Source: Lineolata rhizophorae
Taxonomy: Eukaryota; Ascomycota; Dothideomycetes; Lineolatales; Lineolataceae
Length of the DNA: 64,000 nucleotides
Direction of reading: 5' to 3'
Assembly (NCBI GenBank): GCA_010093515.1
Contig: MU001683.1
Coordinates: 655,949-719,948 of the forward strand
Shown here: piece by piece, positions 40,541-52,655 of the stretch
How positions within the stretch are numbered: the first letter of the stretch is position 1
How the letters are laid out: each line of letters begins with the position of its first letter
Notes under the pieces: model-generated
Told to the model about the DNA's origin: nothing
Seen by the model: the letters and a program-made list of their open reading frames with translations, nothing else
Databases searched by the model: none
Program-made: the position numbers and the translations under genes

Positions 40541-42514
40541 ATGGCGACCGTCTCGTCCAATGAGTTTGGGGTCCAAGATATACCGCAACACAACAAATCC
40601 TTCTACGACGACGATCTTCGCAATACCCCTCCCAAGACAATTCGACTCCTCGGCATCCACCCAGGGCTCTTTGCCGACCGACTCGTCTGCTGTCTTCAAA
40701 CCGTATCCTCCCTGTTGAAGGATCACCAACAGACTTACCATGCTCTCTCATACTCGTGGACCGACCAGCCGGGCTGGAAAAACATCAGTCTAAATGGAAA
40801 GTCCGATTTCAGGATCGGCAAAAGTCTCTTTAGCGCCCTGCGTCGACTTCGTCTCCGTAATGACTTGCGATGGGTTTGGACGGACCAGATTTGTATTAAC
40901 CAGGCTAATCTCGAGGAGAAGGACGAACAAGTTTCTATGATGGGGGACATCTATCGCCAGGCTGACTTGGTTTGCGTATGGCTGGGACCATGTGGCCATA
41001 CTAATCGAGAAGCCGGTGAGGAAGAGGCAGAAGACTGTCTTGCTCACGTCGTCCATAAAGATGGTACGGTCGATTTTGGCCGCAGGGGATTGGAAGTCGT
41101 GCAATTATGCGAGGCCCGAGTTGAGGATAAGTCGCAGTGGTGGTGGCGGATGTGGGTCGTGCAGGAGATCGTGCTGGCCAAGGAAATAAAAGTCCTTGTC
41201 GGCGCGCACGAATTCCCTTCGCTGACAACCGCCGTGAAAGCCCTAGGGAAGTCCTGGATCGACAAAGAGCCGGGTCACGTTGCCCGGGGAATCACGAGGC
41301 GTCAATGGCAACAAATGCCGAGTAGACGGGCTCGAAACGATGCGTACATACGACTTCTATCTCTTCACACCACCAAGGGCGCCGTTTTAAGGGGGGTAGG
41401 GAACGTGTATGACCTACTACACCTGACAGCGGCGCAACATGCTGGCTTAGCCAAAGATAAAATCTATGCCCTGCTGGCATTGGTGGATAAGAAACGGTGC
41501 AGCTTCGATATCGAGGTGCAGTATAAGAGACCTGACGAGGAGGTCTATATGGATGTCACTGAGTATCTTTTGAACGAGAAAAGGAGCCTAGATCCGTTGT
41601 ACGAACATTGGCCAAGGCGAAGGTCGCCCTCATGGGCATTGGACTTTAGTACCGGGCTGCGGAAAGCCGAGTGCTTGGTTTTGCACGTGCGACCAAAGTT
41701 GCCGTCGTGCCACAATCAAGCGTCACATCCTAATGAGGAGCCCAAATGTCGTGCCAGCAGGGACGGAAGCAACCCGGTTTTCCGTCGAGAGGGTGGATGT
41801 CTACTCGTGCGTGGTTTTCGATTCGCAATCGTAGTCAGCACTGTTCAATGGGATACATCCAGCCTTATCGTTAAGGACAACAGCGAGATAGAAATGGTCA
41901 GCGTCGGGGATATCCGCGATGGCAAAATCGAGGTTATGTCGCATGCGGATGAAGAAGTTGATCCGTCGGATAAGTTGGGGACATTAACGCTACGCTGGCT
42001 AGAAGACTTCTATTGGAAGAAAAAAGAGCAATGTCACCCGGGGCTAGCCTCCTCCGACCAGAGGGGATCGCAGAAAGCTTGGTTGTCTTCCATCGACCAG
42101 ACTGAACAATTCGCTCGAACAATCACCGCAGACAAATACCTGCATGACAAGCATGGGAAAGAGATCTCCACTGGGGACTTCTTGCCACATCAGCCTGGCT
42201 TCCAAGATCACAAGCGGTCGTTCGACTTTCGCTCGCAAGCCTACGTCACACTAGCGAATAGAACCTTCTTCGCCACCGACCTTGGCCTATGTGGAATAGC
42301 TGGGAGCACTGAGGTTCAACCGAGAGACATTGTCGTCGTGCTTTCGGGGGCGAGCATGCCCGTCATACTTCGACCGATGCCTTCTGGCGAAAATGATGCT
42401 ACGTCGGGCTTCCAGTTGATAGGAGAGTGTTTCGTCTCTGGAATTATGTACGGTGAGCTTATGGAGGGAGACGGAAGCATTCTGTGGGCAGAAGAGGATT
42501 TTAGACTCGAATAG
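40541..42514 (+). CDS. heterokaryon-incompatibility (HET) domain protein
   Basis: Intronless ORF of 657 aa. Residues about 65-215 contain the three HET blocks: YHALSYSWTDQPGWKNISLN, then LRWVWTDQICINQANLEEKD with QVSMMGDIYRQADLVCVWLG, then WWWRMWVVQEIVLAKEIKVL. HET domains are found in fungal proteins that trigger cell death after fusion of unlike strains, and in many paralogues of unknown role. After the domain comes the usual long helical region with GNVYDLLHLTAAQHAGLAKDKIY, and a C-terminal segment with PRDIVVVLSGASMPVILRP as in many HET proteins. No NACHT, WD40 or ankyrin module is present. It is intact, with no stop or shift, in contrast to the decayed genes at the right end of the window. 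Confidence 0.93.
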   Translation: MATVSSNEFGVQDIPQHNKSFYDDDLRNTPPKTIRLLGIHPGLFADRLVCCLQTVSSLLKDHQQTYHALSYSWTDQPGWKNISLNGKSDFRIGKSLFSALRRLRLRNDLRWVWTDQICINQANLEEKDEQVSMMGDIYRQADLVCVWLGPCGHTNREAGEEEAEDCLAHVVHKDGTVDFGRRGLEVVQLCEARVEDKSQWWWRMWVVQEIVLAKEIKVLVGAHEFPSLTTAVKALGKSWIDKEPGHVARGITRRQWQQMPSRRARNDAYIRLLSLHTTKGAVLRGVGNVYDLLHLTAAQHAGLAKDKIYALLALVDKKRCSFDIEVQYKRPDEEVYMDVTEYLLNEKRSLDPLYEHWPRRRSPSWALDFSTGLRKAECLVLHVRPKLPSCHNQASHPNEEPKCRASRDGSNPVFRREGGCLLVRGFRFAIVVSTVQWDTSSLIVKDNSEIEMVSVGDIRDGKIEVMSHADEEVDPSDKLGTLTLRWLEDFYWKKKEQCHPGLASSDQRGSQKAWLSSIDQTEQFARTITADKYLHDKHGKEISTGDFLPHQPGFQDHKRSFDFRSQAYVTLANRTFFATDLGLCGIAGSTEVQPRDIVVVLSGASMPVILRPMPSGENDATSGFQLIGECFVSGIMYGELMEGDGSILWAEEDFRLE

Positions 42515-43030
42515 CTTTTGAATGTAAGCCGTTAATATAGTGAACAGGCCTATATTGAATCTTTTATATCCTCTTCTCTTCCATTCCCAACAACATTATC
42601 TGGGCCCGCTCTGCCAGTCTCCCATAAGCTCGAATTTGACGGCAGGTTCCAACTTTTCATACGCAGGCCCGCCATAATAAAGCCTAGGTAATATACCTAT
42701 TACGATTTCTAAAGGGGAACGATTTCAGGGAACTCTAGATTTAGGTTAGAAGTAGCAGCGCTTAGGTTAAGGCAGCTCCAAGTTCGGACGTAGGTATCCC
42801 TTCAACTTGCGTTTTCGAGCAGACGCGGGCCCCAGAAATTGGCCAATGAGGGGCGAGCTTGCATCCGAGCCGAGGTCCACGGGTTCGAGCTCCATCTCTG
42901 CGAGTCTCTCCATCGTCAACGCGAGTCCACCCTCACCCAAGTAGCACAACCTTCCAATCTTACGACCATCTACTTTGCGAGTGCCATTTCGCAAACGCGG
43001 GAACGGGTGCGCGTGCGAATCTCGCCCAAC
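42515..43030. other. intergenic region
   Basis: HET gene 3' region and PEX8 upstream region. No gene is seen; a GGTTCGA string at 42890 lacks the rest of a tRNA. Confidence 0.5.
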
Positions 43031-45664
43031 ATGCCGGCCGACCGGCTCCTCGGCACCCTCCTCCGCTCGCTACAGACCTACTCCGACCAGCAAGACACAC
43101 CACGGTACGTCCTCCAACTCCCCAACGCGCTCGTGTTCTCCGCGCACCTTCTCCTTCCTTCCCTCGCTTTAATCAAACCTTCCTTACTAACATTCGCCAC
43201 AGCCTCCTCTCCACCGCCTCCACACTCCTCACCACCCTCACCAATCCCCTCAACATCACCCTCCTAACGACCCAACTCCTCCTCTCCCCCTCCCTCTTCC
43301 CGCCCTCCTCCTCCTCCCTCGCCGCCAGCCTCCGTCTCCTCGCCGCTTTCCACACCGCCGCCCGCACCGTCCAGCGCCACGAGCGCCACCTCGCCGCGCA
43401 GCGCCGCCTTCTCCGGCACCAGCGGCACCACCACCACAGCAGCGGCGCTGGCGCCGGCGGGCCGCGCGGAGCAGGCCGCGCCGGGTACGAGGGCCCGGGC
43501 CCGCGGGGCGCGGCGCCGGTGCCGGGGCTGGAAGAATGGGTACGCGCCGTGGTGAGGGGCGCTGAGACGGACAGGGCGGAGCGCTGGAAGCATGTGCTCG
43601 TGCTCGGGGGCTTGCTGGTTGGGTTTGAGAGCGGAGTGCGGGAGGAAGGGGAGCTGGAAGAGCTGGAGGAGGAAGGCATCGGTTTGTTGGGCGCGGGGCT
43701 GAGGAGTAGGTTGGGGGAGGCGTTGGTGAGGGCGGGGAATTTGGCGTTGAGGGAAGGAGGAGGAGCGGAGTTGGGGGGGATGACGGTGGCGCTAGTTTTG
43801 AACCATGCGTTCCCGTATTTAGAAGATGGGGAGAGAGAAGCGGTGGAGTATGATGTGAGTTTTGAATTTGCCTTTTCTTTTGCGTTGTTCTCTGAAGGCG
43901 GAGGTGTCATACGTTCCTATATCGAGCAGAATCGTGCTGATTTGGCTGCGCGTAGTTGCTTCTTCCTGTTCTGATCAACGCGACCTTTTTCTCCTCGGAA
44001 GGTCTGCAGTCGGCGTATTTCCTAGGGAGTATGGATCTCGACGTCAAGCAGGTGCCAGGGAAGAAATTCAACTGGCCGAAGTCGTCACAATCCTTCAATC
44101 ACGTCCAGCGTATTCTATCGCAACCGCTGATGGCGTCCTTGGGGCCGCTTTCACGTCTCATGGCCCATGCTGTGGAGAACGTGCGGGACTCGTGGTTGAT
44201 CCAGGCTGCTACCGAGGATATTGCGGCGTTTGCGCGCTCCATGTTGACGCAGTGGCGCCAGAACAAGCTCTCGGAGATTGATGTCTCAGAAGAGGCTGTG
44301 TTCTTGCATGGGGAAGCGCTCAAGGAGACGGTGCCTGTTCTGTGGAGACTTCTGCGATCGACTATGTTTGCGATTGTGATCATACTGCGGGCTGTTGTGG
44401 GTAGGCTAATAGGAGATGGTACCCTGGCTGCCGACGGAGGTACATAGTCCATACTCCACCATCGATTTTAAGAGCTGTATGCTGACACCCCCGGCCATCA
44501 GTCTCCCCCCACCTTGTTACCCAAGTCCTCCACACCCTCCGTGGCATCTATTTCATCTCCTCCCGTCTGGGCCCTTCCTCCTTTTCACAATACACCTTCA
44601 TCTCCTTTGCCGCCATCGACATCCTTACCCAGTATCCGCAGCAATCCGACGCCTTCATCCACGCCATCGCGCCTTCGTCCCTCGGCTCGATCCCCTCACA
44701 CCCGCTCGACCGCACCCTCGACCTCTTCTTCCTCAACACCGTCGAGCACTTCACCTTGGCCCTCTCCCCGCAAGCCACCGACACCCTCGTCCTCCCCGCC
44801 GCGCGTCCCTACCTCACCGTCGCCAGCGCCGCCGCCAGTGCCCCCGATCGCCCATCCTCCTCGCTCCTACCCCTCTTCGAAGCCGCACACGCGGCCGTCC
44901 TCGCCCTTCTCTCTGCGCCCGCTGCCGCCGAGCAGCTCGGCGCCCCGGGCGGCGGCGGCGGCGGCGGCGGCTTCCTCCCTTTCTACGTCGACACCCTCTT
45001 CGCCATGTTCCCCGGTGGCCTGTCGCCGCGCCAGTTCCGACTCGCGTTCCGCACGTTGATGCGGGTCGCGGCGCCGCCGGCACCGCTGGCCGTCAGGCAG
45101 CCCGAATTCGCGGAGGTGCTGGTCGAGATGGTGCGCCGGCGGGCGGAGACAGCGGGGACGGAGCCGCTGGCCGTGCCGGGCGGGTTGGGGGCGGGGGTCG
45201 AGGGGAGCGGCGACGCTGCTGCCGCTGCCGCCGACGGGAGCGCGGCCTCGTCGGACGAAAGGACGCAGAACCAGCAGCAGGGCGCCAGGGCCCAGGCGCA
45301 GGGCGACGCCTCGCTCACGCCGCAGTCGGTCCTGGTGCTCGCGCTCCTCGACGCGCTGCCGTTCCTGCCGCCGCCGGCGCTCGACGAGTGGCTGCCGGAG
45401 GCGGCGCGGCTGGTGCGAAGCGTCCGGCCGGAGCAGGCGCGTGACGCGTGCGCGGCGAGGCTGTGGGAGGTGCTGTTGGGCGGAGAGATGGATCCGGAGA
45501 GGGCGCTCGTGTGCGTAGCGTGGTGGGAGGGGAGGGGCGGGAGGGACTTGGTTTTCGGGGAGGCGGAGGGGGACGGAGTTGTGGCGGTGGGGAATGCGGC
45601 GGGGGATGAGGGCTTGATGATGAGTGGGGGTTTGCCGGTTAGGGAGAGGGAGAGTAAGCTGTGA
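43031..45664 (+). CDS. PEX8: peroxin-8 (peroxisomal matrix import)
   Basis: Pex8 sits on the inner face of the peroxisomal membrane and links docking and RING complexes of the import machinery. Exons 43031-43104, 43203-43854, 43956-44439 and 44502-45664 (790 aa); introns have GTACGT, GTGAGT and GTACAT donors and keep frame. The protein ends RERESKL, a canonical PTS1 targeting tripeptide, which is a hallmark of Pex8. Other family features are the start MPADRLLGTLLRSLQ, a PLNITLLTTQLLL stretch, the LDRTLDLFFLNTVEHFTLAL helix and the FYVDTLFAMFPGGLSPRQFRLAFRTL segment. Low-complexity inserts (HHHH, Gly-rich, EELEELEEEG) lengthen it. The first part is weakly conserved, so exon 2 boundaries rest mainly on splice signals. 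Confidence 0.88.
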
Positions 45665-46974
45665 ATGTGCGTGGGAGGGAAGGAGGTCGGGTGGGCGTGG
45701 CTGGAGTCCGGGTGGGAGTTTTCTTGGGTGCGCTGAGGGAGGTGGGTTGATGTGCTGGTGCTTAGGGGTTGGTTGGTCGCCTAGGGCATGGCACTTTTGT
45801 TCTACGCACTTGGCACTCACATCGCACCGTTAAAATTGGTGCGATGGTTGTCCTTGTATATTCTTCCTTAGAGTGCTAGCGGCCCCTTTTTAAGGGAACC
45901 AGCAGGGCACAAAATTTTTTAACTCGTTTCGCGAGTAATGATCGAATTTTAAGATATTGCAATCGTGCTAAGACGTCAGTTCCAAAAAAGATAGTCCAAT
46001 TTCTCATGCGCATAGAAGCTACTTTGGGTCGATCACTTAAGGTTGGAGGTATGAAGAAGACTTAGCATCATATGAGATGGTAAGAGGGTCTAAGGATGCT
46101 TTCTTCCAATACGACAGTTTCAACATGATAATTCCTTACCTAAACGCAGCGTCGCGGTCTTAAGACGTCAGTTTGTACTTCAGGGGATGATTGAAAGAAA
46201 AAAAAAAAGTATCTTCCATTTCTATTTGATGCCATTTTTTGCTAAATGACTCGTCTTTCCCCAAGCTCGACTGCTATGGCCGGCAATGAAGGCGTATACA
46301 CGTTAGCTCCATCGGACCGTACTCTTCTCGTCCTGCATGACTGGCGCCAAATAGCGGGGTGTCTCGCACCACCGCCACTCAAGAAGGCATCTGAGGCATA
46401 CCGCGCATATGCTACTGTTCTAGCAGCAAGCTCCCATGCTTCATTAAGGAGAGAACGAACTTTGGTCGTCTAAAACGCGGGCAGGCCATGCACAGGGTGC
46501 GCCAAAGTCCGAACCTTGCGCTCGGACATCGAAACACTGGAAGGGCCAAGCAGGCCAGCGTATTGGGGTATTACGGCACAAAAGTGTCTGCCCCGGTGCT
46601 GTAGCACGCATCCCACGGAGTTCACCATCACGATCCAGACGTGCGTTTGTTTCCCATCAAACCGAGTACCCAAAAGGACAGTGGTGCTTTCTTCTCAAGC
46701 ACTGCGTGCAGAACGGGCGCTTTTCGTCACACTAGCAAATGGTTAACCAAAACCACACTTCACTCTCGCTCCAACGTTTTGATGCAAAGTGACGGTAGTA
46801 CAATTACGAACGAACGATCAGCGGCACGTCACCTACCTTGACTTTGCGCTCCCTGCACGTCGAGCACCCGGTCTTAGTCCGATGAAAAACACTGCCGCGG
46901 CGATCCTGCAGCATCGGCTCAGGAGCTGTGCTTGCGGCAGCAGGAGCCTCAGAAGGTTTCCGCATGCGCTTCGC
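45665..46974. other. intergenic region with hairpin and direct repeat
   Basis: AT-richer 1.3 kb. A perfect 8-bp inverted repeat with a 9-nt loop (ATCGCACC / GGTGCGAT) lies at 45821-45845. TAAGACGTCAGTT occurs at 45969-45981 and again at 46161-46173. An A11-12 run is at 46198. Short frames at 46246-46841 have no recognisable domain. Confidence 0.5.
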
Positions 46975-47812
46975 CTATTGCTGTCCTGTAGGCGGCATCT
47001 TCACTGCTGCGTCATCGCCGTTGCTAGCGTCGTAAGAAGCCTGGACTTGCTCGGCGTCGGGGGTAACCATTATGGAGTTCTGGTTGCCTGTGAAGGCTAC
47101 TTGCTCTTGGTTGTTGGTCTCTGGCGCCGCTTTTTTTAGTCTAGAGCTATGGTTGGCATTATAAGCCCACGATGAACGGTGGATGGGTAGGTGGCGGTAG
47201 CGGAGCTCGATACGGTTTTCTGCGCCTGCGAAGGTCATATAGATGTTGCCACCGCGGTCATATGTCGGCCTTGCCCCCTTAGTGAGTTCTGCCCACATTA
47301 TCAGCCATCACGGGAGTGGACTGCCGCGCGAACACTGGCGACTATTCGCACTCACCGCGGGGATCGCCCTCTTTCCTCCAACTCCTCTTGCCCGTTACCG
47401 ACCGTTTCCAATTCGCAATCCGGTCCCTATTGTGCAGACTATCCCGGCATACAAATCGCCAGCGCGTTCCACGGAGCCTCTTCTGGTCCATCGTTTGCCG
47501 CTCGTTGAACCGATACCCGTCCGCCGCCGTCGTAGCCTCCAACAATAACTTCGTCACCGCACGCTGCACCTGGAACGACAACTTCGAGTCGAAGCGGAGG
47601 GCGTGCAAAGCGTCGAACACGGTGAGGCGCAGCTCAGTAGGGTGCTCGGCATTGGCACAATCCACCCGCACTCTGGCCAGAGCGGCGGAGGCAGCTTCCG
47701 ACGCACTCGAATACGCCAGCGCGGAGCGTCCATTCGTTCCGGCCTGGCCGTCTTGGTGGTTCCGAGTCCACTCCTGAGCGCCCAGGGCCGCTACGGCGAC
47801 AGTAGGAGACAT
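46975..47812 (-). CDS. uncharacterised protein, two exons
   Basis: Exons 47812-47356 and 47288-46975 (256 aa), with an intron at 47289-47355 (GTGAGT, branch CTGATAAT, GGGCAG) that joins GDPR to ELTKGARPTYDRGGNIYMTF. I do not recognise a named domain. The N-terminal half is alpha-helical and Ala-rich, with ELRLTVFDALHALRFDSKLS, then a basic part (QKRLRGTRWRFVCRDSL, WKRSVTGKRSWRKEGDPR). The second exon begins with the YDRGGNIYMTF and IELRYRHLPIH segments and ends in an acidic, probably disordered tail. The splice restores a continuous well-composed frame and the pattern recalls small uncharacterised fungal proteins, which supports a real gene. Start at 47812 is the first ATG of the frame. Function unknown. 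Confidence 0.55.
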
Positions 47813-48903
47813 CTACTGCGGGATCCGTATGCACAACTCGACCGAAGAGGAGAAATTGAATACGACGGAAATGGCTTCAGGGATGAAGGACGAGCTGCTA
47901 CTTTCGATCTGCTTGTGAAGCAATTCTGTGTACTCTGCTAGCGACTTGCACCAATGTTCACTCCCCGGCGGGGGGCCTAGAATTCTACGCGGCATATTGG
48001 TCTTTTGAGGCTTCTGGGCTAGAGACCTGGGAAGGAACGGTCGGTAGTTCAGAGGTTAATGATGAGGATACTAGTGACTCTAGAGACTGTCGAGGTCGCG
48101 GACCTCGGCGCGCTGGTCACAGCCCTGGTCAGGGCCCGGAACAAGGTATCTCCGCTCTGGGAGACATGTCATGCACGACAGCTCGAGACGGCCTTTGAAA
48201 TTGGAGATGCTGACCAGGTTGGTTTCCGTAGTACACTGGCTATGGATATGTCCTCAGCTTTAGCTTCAGGTCGGTAGCGTGGTAAGTGTCGGAATAGGGC
48301 TGTTTCATACTGTTGATTTTAGTGTATGTAGTATGGTTTACGTACGCAATCTCGCGTATCGTGGTGAAAACCAACTTCCGCTCGCTTCGTAGCATAACCA
48401 ATCAATCATACGATTTCCCAACAGTAAGTTCCCAGCGGACTTCATCCGAACGACCACACCCTCCATTCCCACGGACCGCTCCGCACTCCGGACGGAGCTG
48501 GCCAATGAGACCACATATCGACGGCGCACCAGCAGCGGGAAAAGACGCAGCCACAATTGGCGGAACGCCACGTTGCGGCTGTCGCTTCTCGTATGTACTA
48601 CGTATGTGCTCCCTGCTCTCGCGGCCCTGGGAGAAGACCTGAGTGTTCACCTCGCTTATTCGGAGCTCCGTAAATCAAACATCCACTCTGTCCACTTCTC
48701 CACGCTCGCTGTAGTCTCGGCGCTCCCGTGACAGGCCTACTCGATGCTTCTCTATTGTTTAACGCCGTACCTGTTTTGAGTGAACTGTGGCCGTGCTGTT
48801 CTCCCGCGCCGCGGACCGCTTCTTTCGTCAAGCTCAATGGTTCCGCGACGGCGAACCTGAAATCCGCTGACGCGACGGGGACGCCCGACGGCGACGCGAC
48901 AAC
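47813..48903. other. intergenic region
   Basis: Divergent region between the uncharacterised gene and ALG5. Frames such as 48059-48277 plus and 48313-48642 plus show no domain or splice support, so I do not call genes. Confidence 0.5.
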
Positions 48904-50431
48904 ATGGACAGCGCCGACACGATGGGTGAGGTGCTGTGGAGGGCGCTGGAGCGCATAGATGCGGTGCCGCGGCCACTGCTGGCGACGCTGCTGCTGGGGA
49001 GCATCGTCGGGTTTGTCGCAATGGTGTGTGCGCTCACGCCGAAAATTGCAACTGGCGAAGGTCGCCCTTCTAATCTATAATCTTCGCTCTGACAATAGAT
49101 CTACTTCGCTCTCTTTCTGATCGCCCCAGTCCCGCGCGAACCCTTCCGCTCCGAAAAGTCCTTCCGCACCATCCTGCCCAACGGCGACACGTCCGATCCC
49201 GCACCCCTACCATGTTGGCTCGACCGCTGGCGCGCGCAGCACGCGCTCGCAACCAAGAAGCGCAGCGGCGCGTCGGGCAAGAAGGCCGCGCCCGTCGAGG
49301 ACACGCCCATCGAGGCTGCCGAGGTCTTCATGACCGTCGTGGTGCCCGCCTTCAACGAGGAGCAGCGCCTGCCCGGCATGCTGGAAGAGGCCGTCGACTT
49401 CCTGGTCCGCGAATACGGCGACGCGCACGGCGCCGCCGTCGAGGCGCGCGCGCCGTCGACGGCCGCCACGGCGAAGAAGGAGAAGGCCATCGCGAACGGG
49501 GCGGCGGCGGGCGGCGGCTCCGCGGCGACGACGTCGACGGCAGCCCCGTCCGGCGCGGCCGAGCCCGCTAATACGGGCTGGGAGATCCTCGTCGTTTCTG
49601 ACGGTTCCACCGACGGCACCGTCTCGGCGGCGCTCTCGTTCGCGCGCTCGCACCAGCTGTCCGCATATCCGATTGCTGTGCCCGGGCCGTGGAAGGGGCG
49701 CGGCGGCAGCGGGAAGCACATCCCGCATGGCTCGATTCGCGTGGTGGAGCTGGCGCAGAATAGAGGGAAGGGCGGAGCTGTCACGCATGGCATGCGGCAT
49801 GCGCGCGGCAAGTACGTGGTATTTGCGGATGCGGACGGGGCGAGTAGGTTTGACGACTTGGGCAAGTTGGTGGATTCCTGTAAAGAAGTGGAGGATGCGA
49901 AGGGCAAGGGAGTCGCGGTAGGGAGTCGGGCACATTTGGTAGGGAGTGAAGCCGTGGTCAAGGTGCGTTGAGCCAGTTTTCGTGCCCCTCGTTTTAAGGG
50001 AACGGCGTTATATCCCTTCTGCCTTTGCCCGGCACGTAGTTTTCGAAAACTGACGGTTCCACCATTTTTTTTTTTTGAATCCACAGCGCTCTAAGCTCCG
50101 CAACTTCCTCATGCACGGTTTCCACTTCCTGCTCTGGCTGCTGACGCCGCCTGCCACGGCGCGCATCCGCGATACCCAGTGCGGCTTTAAGCTCTTCTCG
50201 CGAGCGTCGCTGCCGGATGTCGTGCCATATATGCACTCCGAGGGCTGGATCTTCGACGTGGAGATGCTCATGCTGGCCGAGAGCGCTGGCATACGTGTTG
50301 CGGAAGTGCCCATCGGCTGGAAGGAAGTACAGGGTAGCAAGTTGAACGTGCTTAAGGACAGCATCGCTATGTTTTGGGGCCTGGCGGTGTTGAGGGTAGC
50401 GTGGGGAACAGGTGTGTATAAGCGGAGTTAA
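48904..50431 (+). CDS. ALG5: dolichyl-phosphate beta-glucosyltransferase
   Basis: Alg5 makes dolichyl-P-glucose from UDP-glucose at the ER membrane; this is the glucose donor for the last steps of N-glycan precursor assembly. Exons 48904-49023, 49099-49962 and 50087-50431 (442 aa), with introns GTGTGT...ATAG and GTGCGT...ACAG. An N-terminal transmembrane segment (LLATLLLGSIVGFVAMIYFA) is followed by a family 2 glycosyltransferase domain: MTVVVPAFNEEQRLPGML, ILVVSDGSTDGT, RVVELAQNRGKGGAVTHGM, the DAD metal motif in YVVFADADGASRF, and RDTQCGFKLFSR. A disordered Ala/Gly/Ser-rich insert of about 55 residues lies between the first two motifs and makes the protein about 100 residues longer than yeast Alg5. 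The intron at 49963-50086 has a T13 run near the acceptor. Confidence 0.95.
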
Positions 50432-52655
50432 ACGCATCTAAATGTGGAGGGCTCGGGGGAACTTCATTTATTCTAGTTTCGGGGCTAGAACAACATGAGC
50501 CAGTCTTGAAAAGTCGGATCTATCTTTGGTGGTTACTATCAGCACCTCCCAGGTTTGGCGCGGTTAACGGCGTTCTAAAGTTGTTCTCGATTATTCTGTT
50601 CATGTGAGTGGCAAGTGATCAGTTGGACTGGTCAAGTTAATGGCACATTTTTCCGGACTCAAAAGTTTCTAGATAATTTTGTTGTGCTATGCGATTTCCC
50701 TCCATTTGAATGGACTTGTAGTATAGGGAGCTACTTTATTCGAGTAATGAGTTCCTTAAAGAAGTCTATCTTACGGCAGATGGCGCCTCTAAATTTCGGA
50801 CCAGCTAAGATCACAATGGCCTCCTATTCCAGACAACGACCAACTATTGCACGAATTCGCGGCAGACAAAGTTGATTCTACCGTGCTCTATGTATCATGC
50901 TCGTGTTTCGTGGCTTTTAATCCGCGCTGACGCGGACAACTTTCGCATCTAGGAGTAGCCCTGAAGATCGCTACATCCATCTTTCGCAGACAAATACGAC
51001 CTGTGCGAGTCCTGGGCAGATACGCTAGAACATCTAGAGCACGGGGTCGACAATATTATTGAAGAGGGTAGGGTATGGATAACAAGATACTTTGGGTGAT
51101 GAAGTGACAGGAATGGGTAGATGTTGAAGAGTTTCACGCTCCTTCGGGCTATTGGTTGAGGTTCCGATGCAGCGATGGGATGCCAGACTGAACCGGGAGT
51201 ACACAATAAAGGTCCGTGGTGGAACTTCAGGTATGGACGCTCCGAATTCTAATGCAATTGTGCCTTCGTTGATCTGATCTTTCGCTAGGGCTATCAAGGA
51301 ACATTTAAACGAGTGCACTCCCTTGGGTTCCGACCATCTATCGGCAGCGCTTGTTTGGTTCTTCTCCATCAGCCTTGGCCCCAGAAACCCAGATTCAAGG
51401 TAATGCGAAAACCGGACGCCCGTCCACTTCCAATGATGGCGATAAAAGCAATACCACAATCTCCTTCTGGAATACGGAACTGAAGCCGGCACATTGAAAT
51501 CTATTGACGGGAAGTATACTTTTTGAACTCACTCAGAACCACAAGAGTGCTCTTTGCTTGGAATTTCACATAAAGTTACAACCCAGATCCCAGGATTGGA
51601 TTCGCATTGCGATGCTTCAGATTTGAAAAGTGGAGTAGTGCATCAAGCATGCCAAGCTTCTGCCAAGCCGGACGCAGTGCTGCTGGGGCAGCTGGACGCC
51701 GTTCCGAGACGCCCTCGGTACTTCTGGCCCAATCGTAAACCGCCAGTTTGTGAGCACGGTGGTTGCGTACTACACTATGGCGACCACATTTGTCATTGGG
51801 ATCGTGATGTGCCCTTTTTGAAGCGCTATGTGGATCCATGGAGTTTTGCGGCAAGTCATAATTGAATTTAAGCCGAGGTTATGACAGACTAAAAGCTCGC
51901 GCAGGCGATGGAAACTGACATTCTGTATGGCGGTAGTTTGCTAGGTAGTGACTTGCTCCTTGATAGCCTGCTCCTACTCACCTGCGATGCAGATCCCGAC
52001 TATTAAATATCGGTCAAATGCTTCATGTAGTGGTCATTGACTTTGTCTGCTTGTACCTTCGCAGCCAAAATCTCAACTGACGGCAACTATTTTACCCGGA
52101 GCCTGGAGTTGGGGCCGCGTCTCACGATCGCCAGGGGTTCTCAGTCTGATCCCCAGATCTGGGCAACTTGAAGGACACTAACCCACTTCTGGACACTTGC
52201 CGCAAGGAATTAACCAATTTCGTCTTCAAAACGCAGGTCAGGGTTGAACGCGCGGCTCAGCGAACATCCGTAGAACTGCCAAGAGCTATCCTGTCGTGGA
52301 GCACACAGGGTTGGGCCTGAGCTTCACTTCAAGATGCTAGTCCAGACTCTCCTTAGCGTTTCAATAGACTAGGATATTCAAGTTGATATTAAAGCATGGC
52401 CATGCGCATCGACTCCAACTTACGCGCGGGTCACCACTTCGTGTCTCGAAATGTGCTCATTTTTTCTGACTTCCGCCTCTCTCTGGTAGAGACTTCTTTC
52501 CTTTCTCGTCTGTGGAGTTGAAGGTGCTTTTGCTACTCTTTTGCGCTTTCCATTTCGTTGGCATTCGTCTGGTCGCTGGCCGACGTTCGTTCATTTCTTG
52601 ATTCATTCGCTTCTTCTTTTTATTCATTCCTTCAGACACTCCTTTGCTGGGAACC
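50432..52655. other. long intergenic region
   Basis: 2.2 kb, lower in GC than its neighbours. The longest frame (51034-51492 minus, 152 codons) has an uneven composition rich in Arg, Tyr and Trp and an open 5' end; it might be a gene remnant, but I cannot assign it. Nothing else stands out until the CT/TTC-rich leader of the ZIP gene at about 52480-52650. Confidence 0.45.

Noticed and set aside
51034-51492. 152-codon minus frame in the ALG5-ZIP gap
   Set aside because: Possibly a remnant, but no domain, neighbour exon or start context supports a gene.
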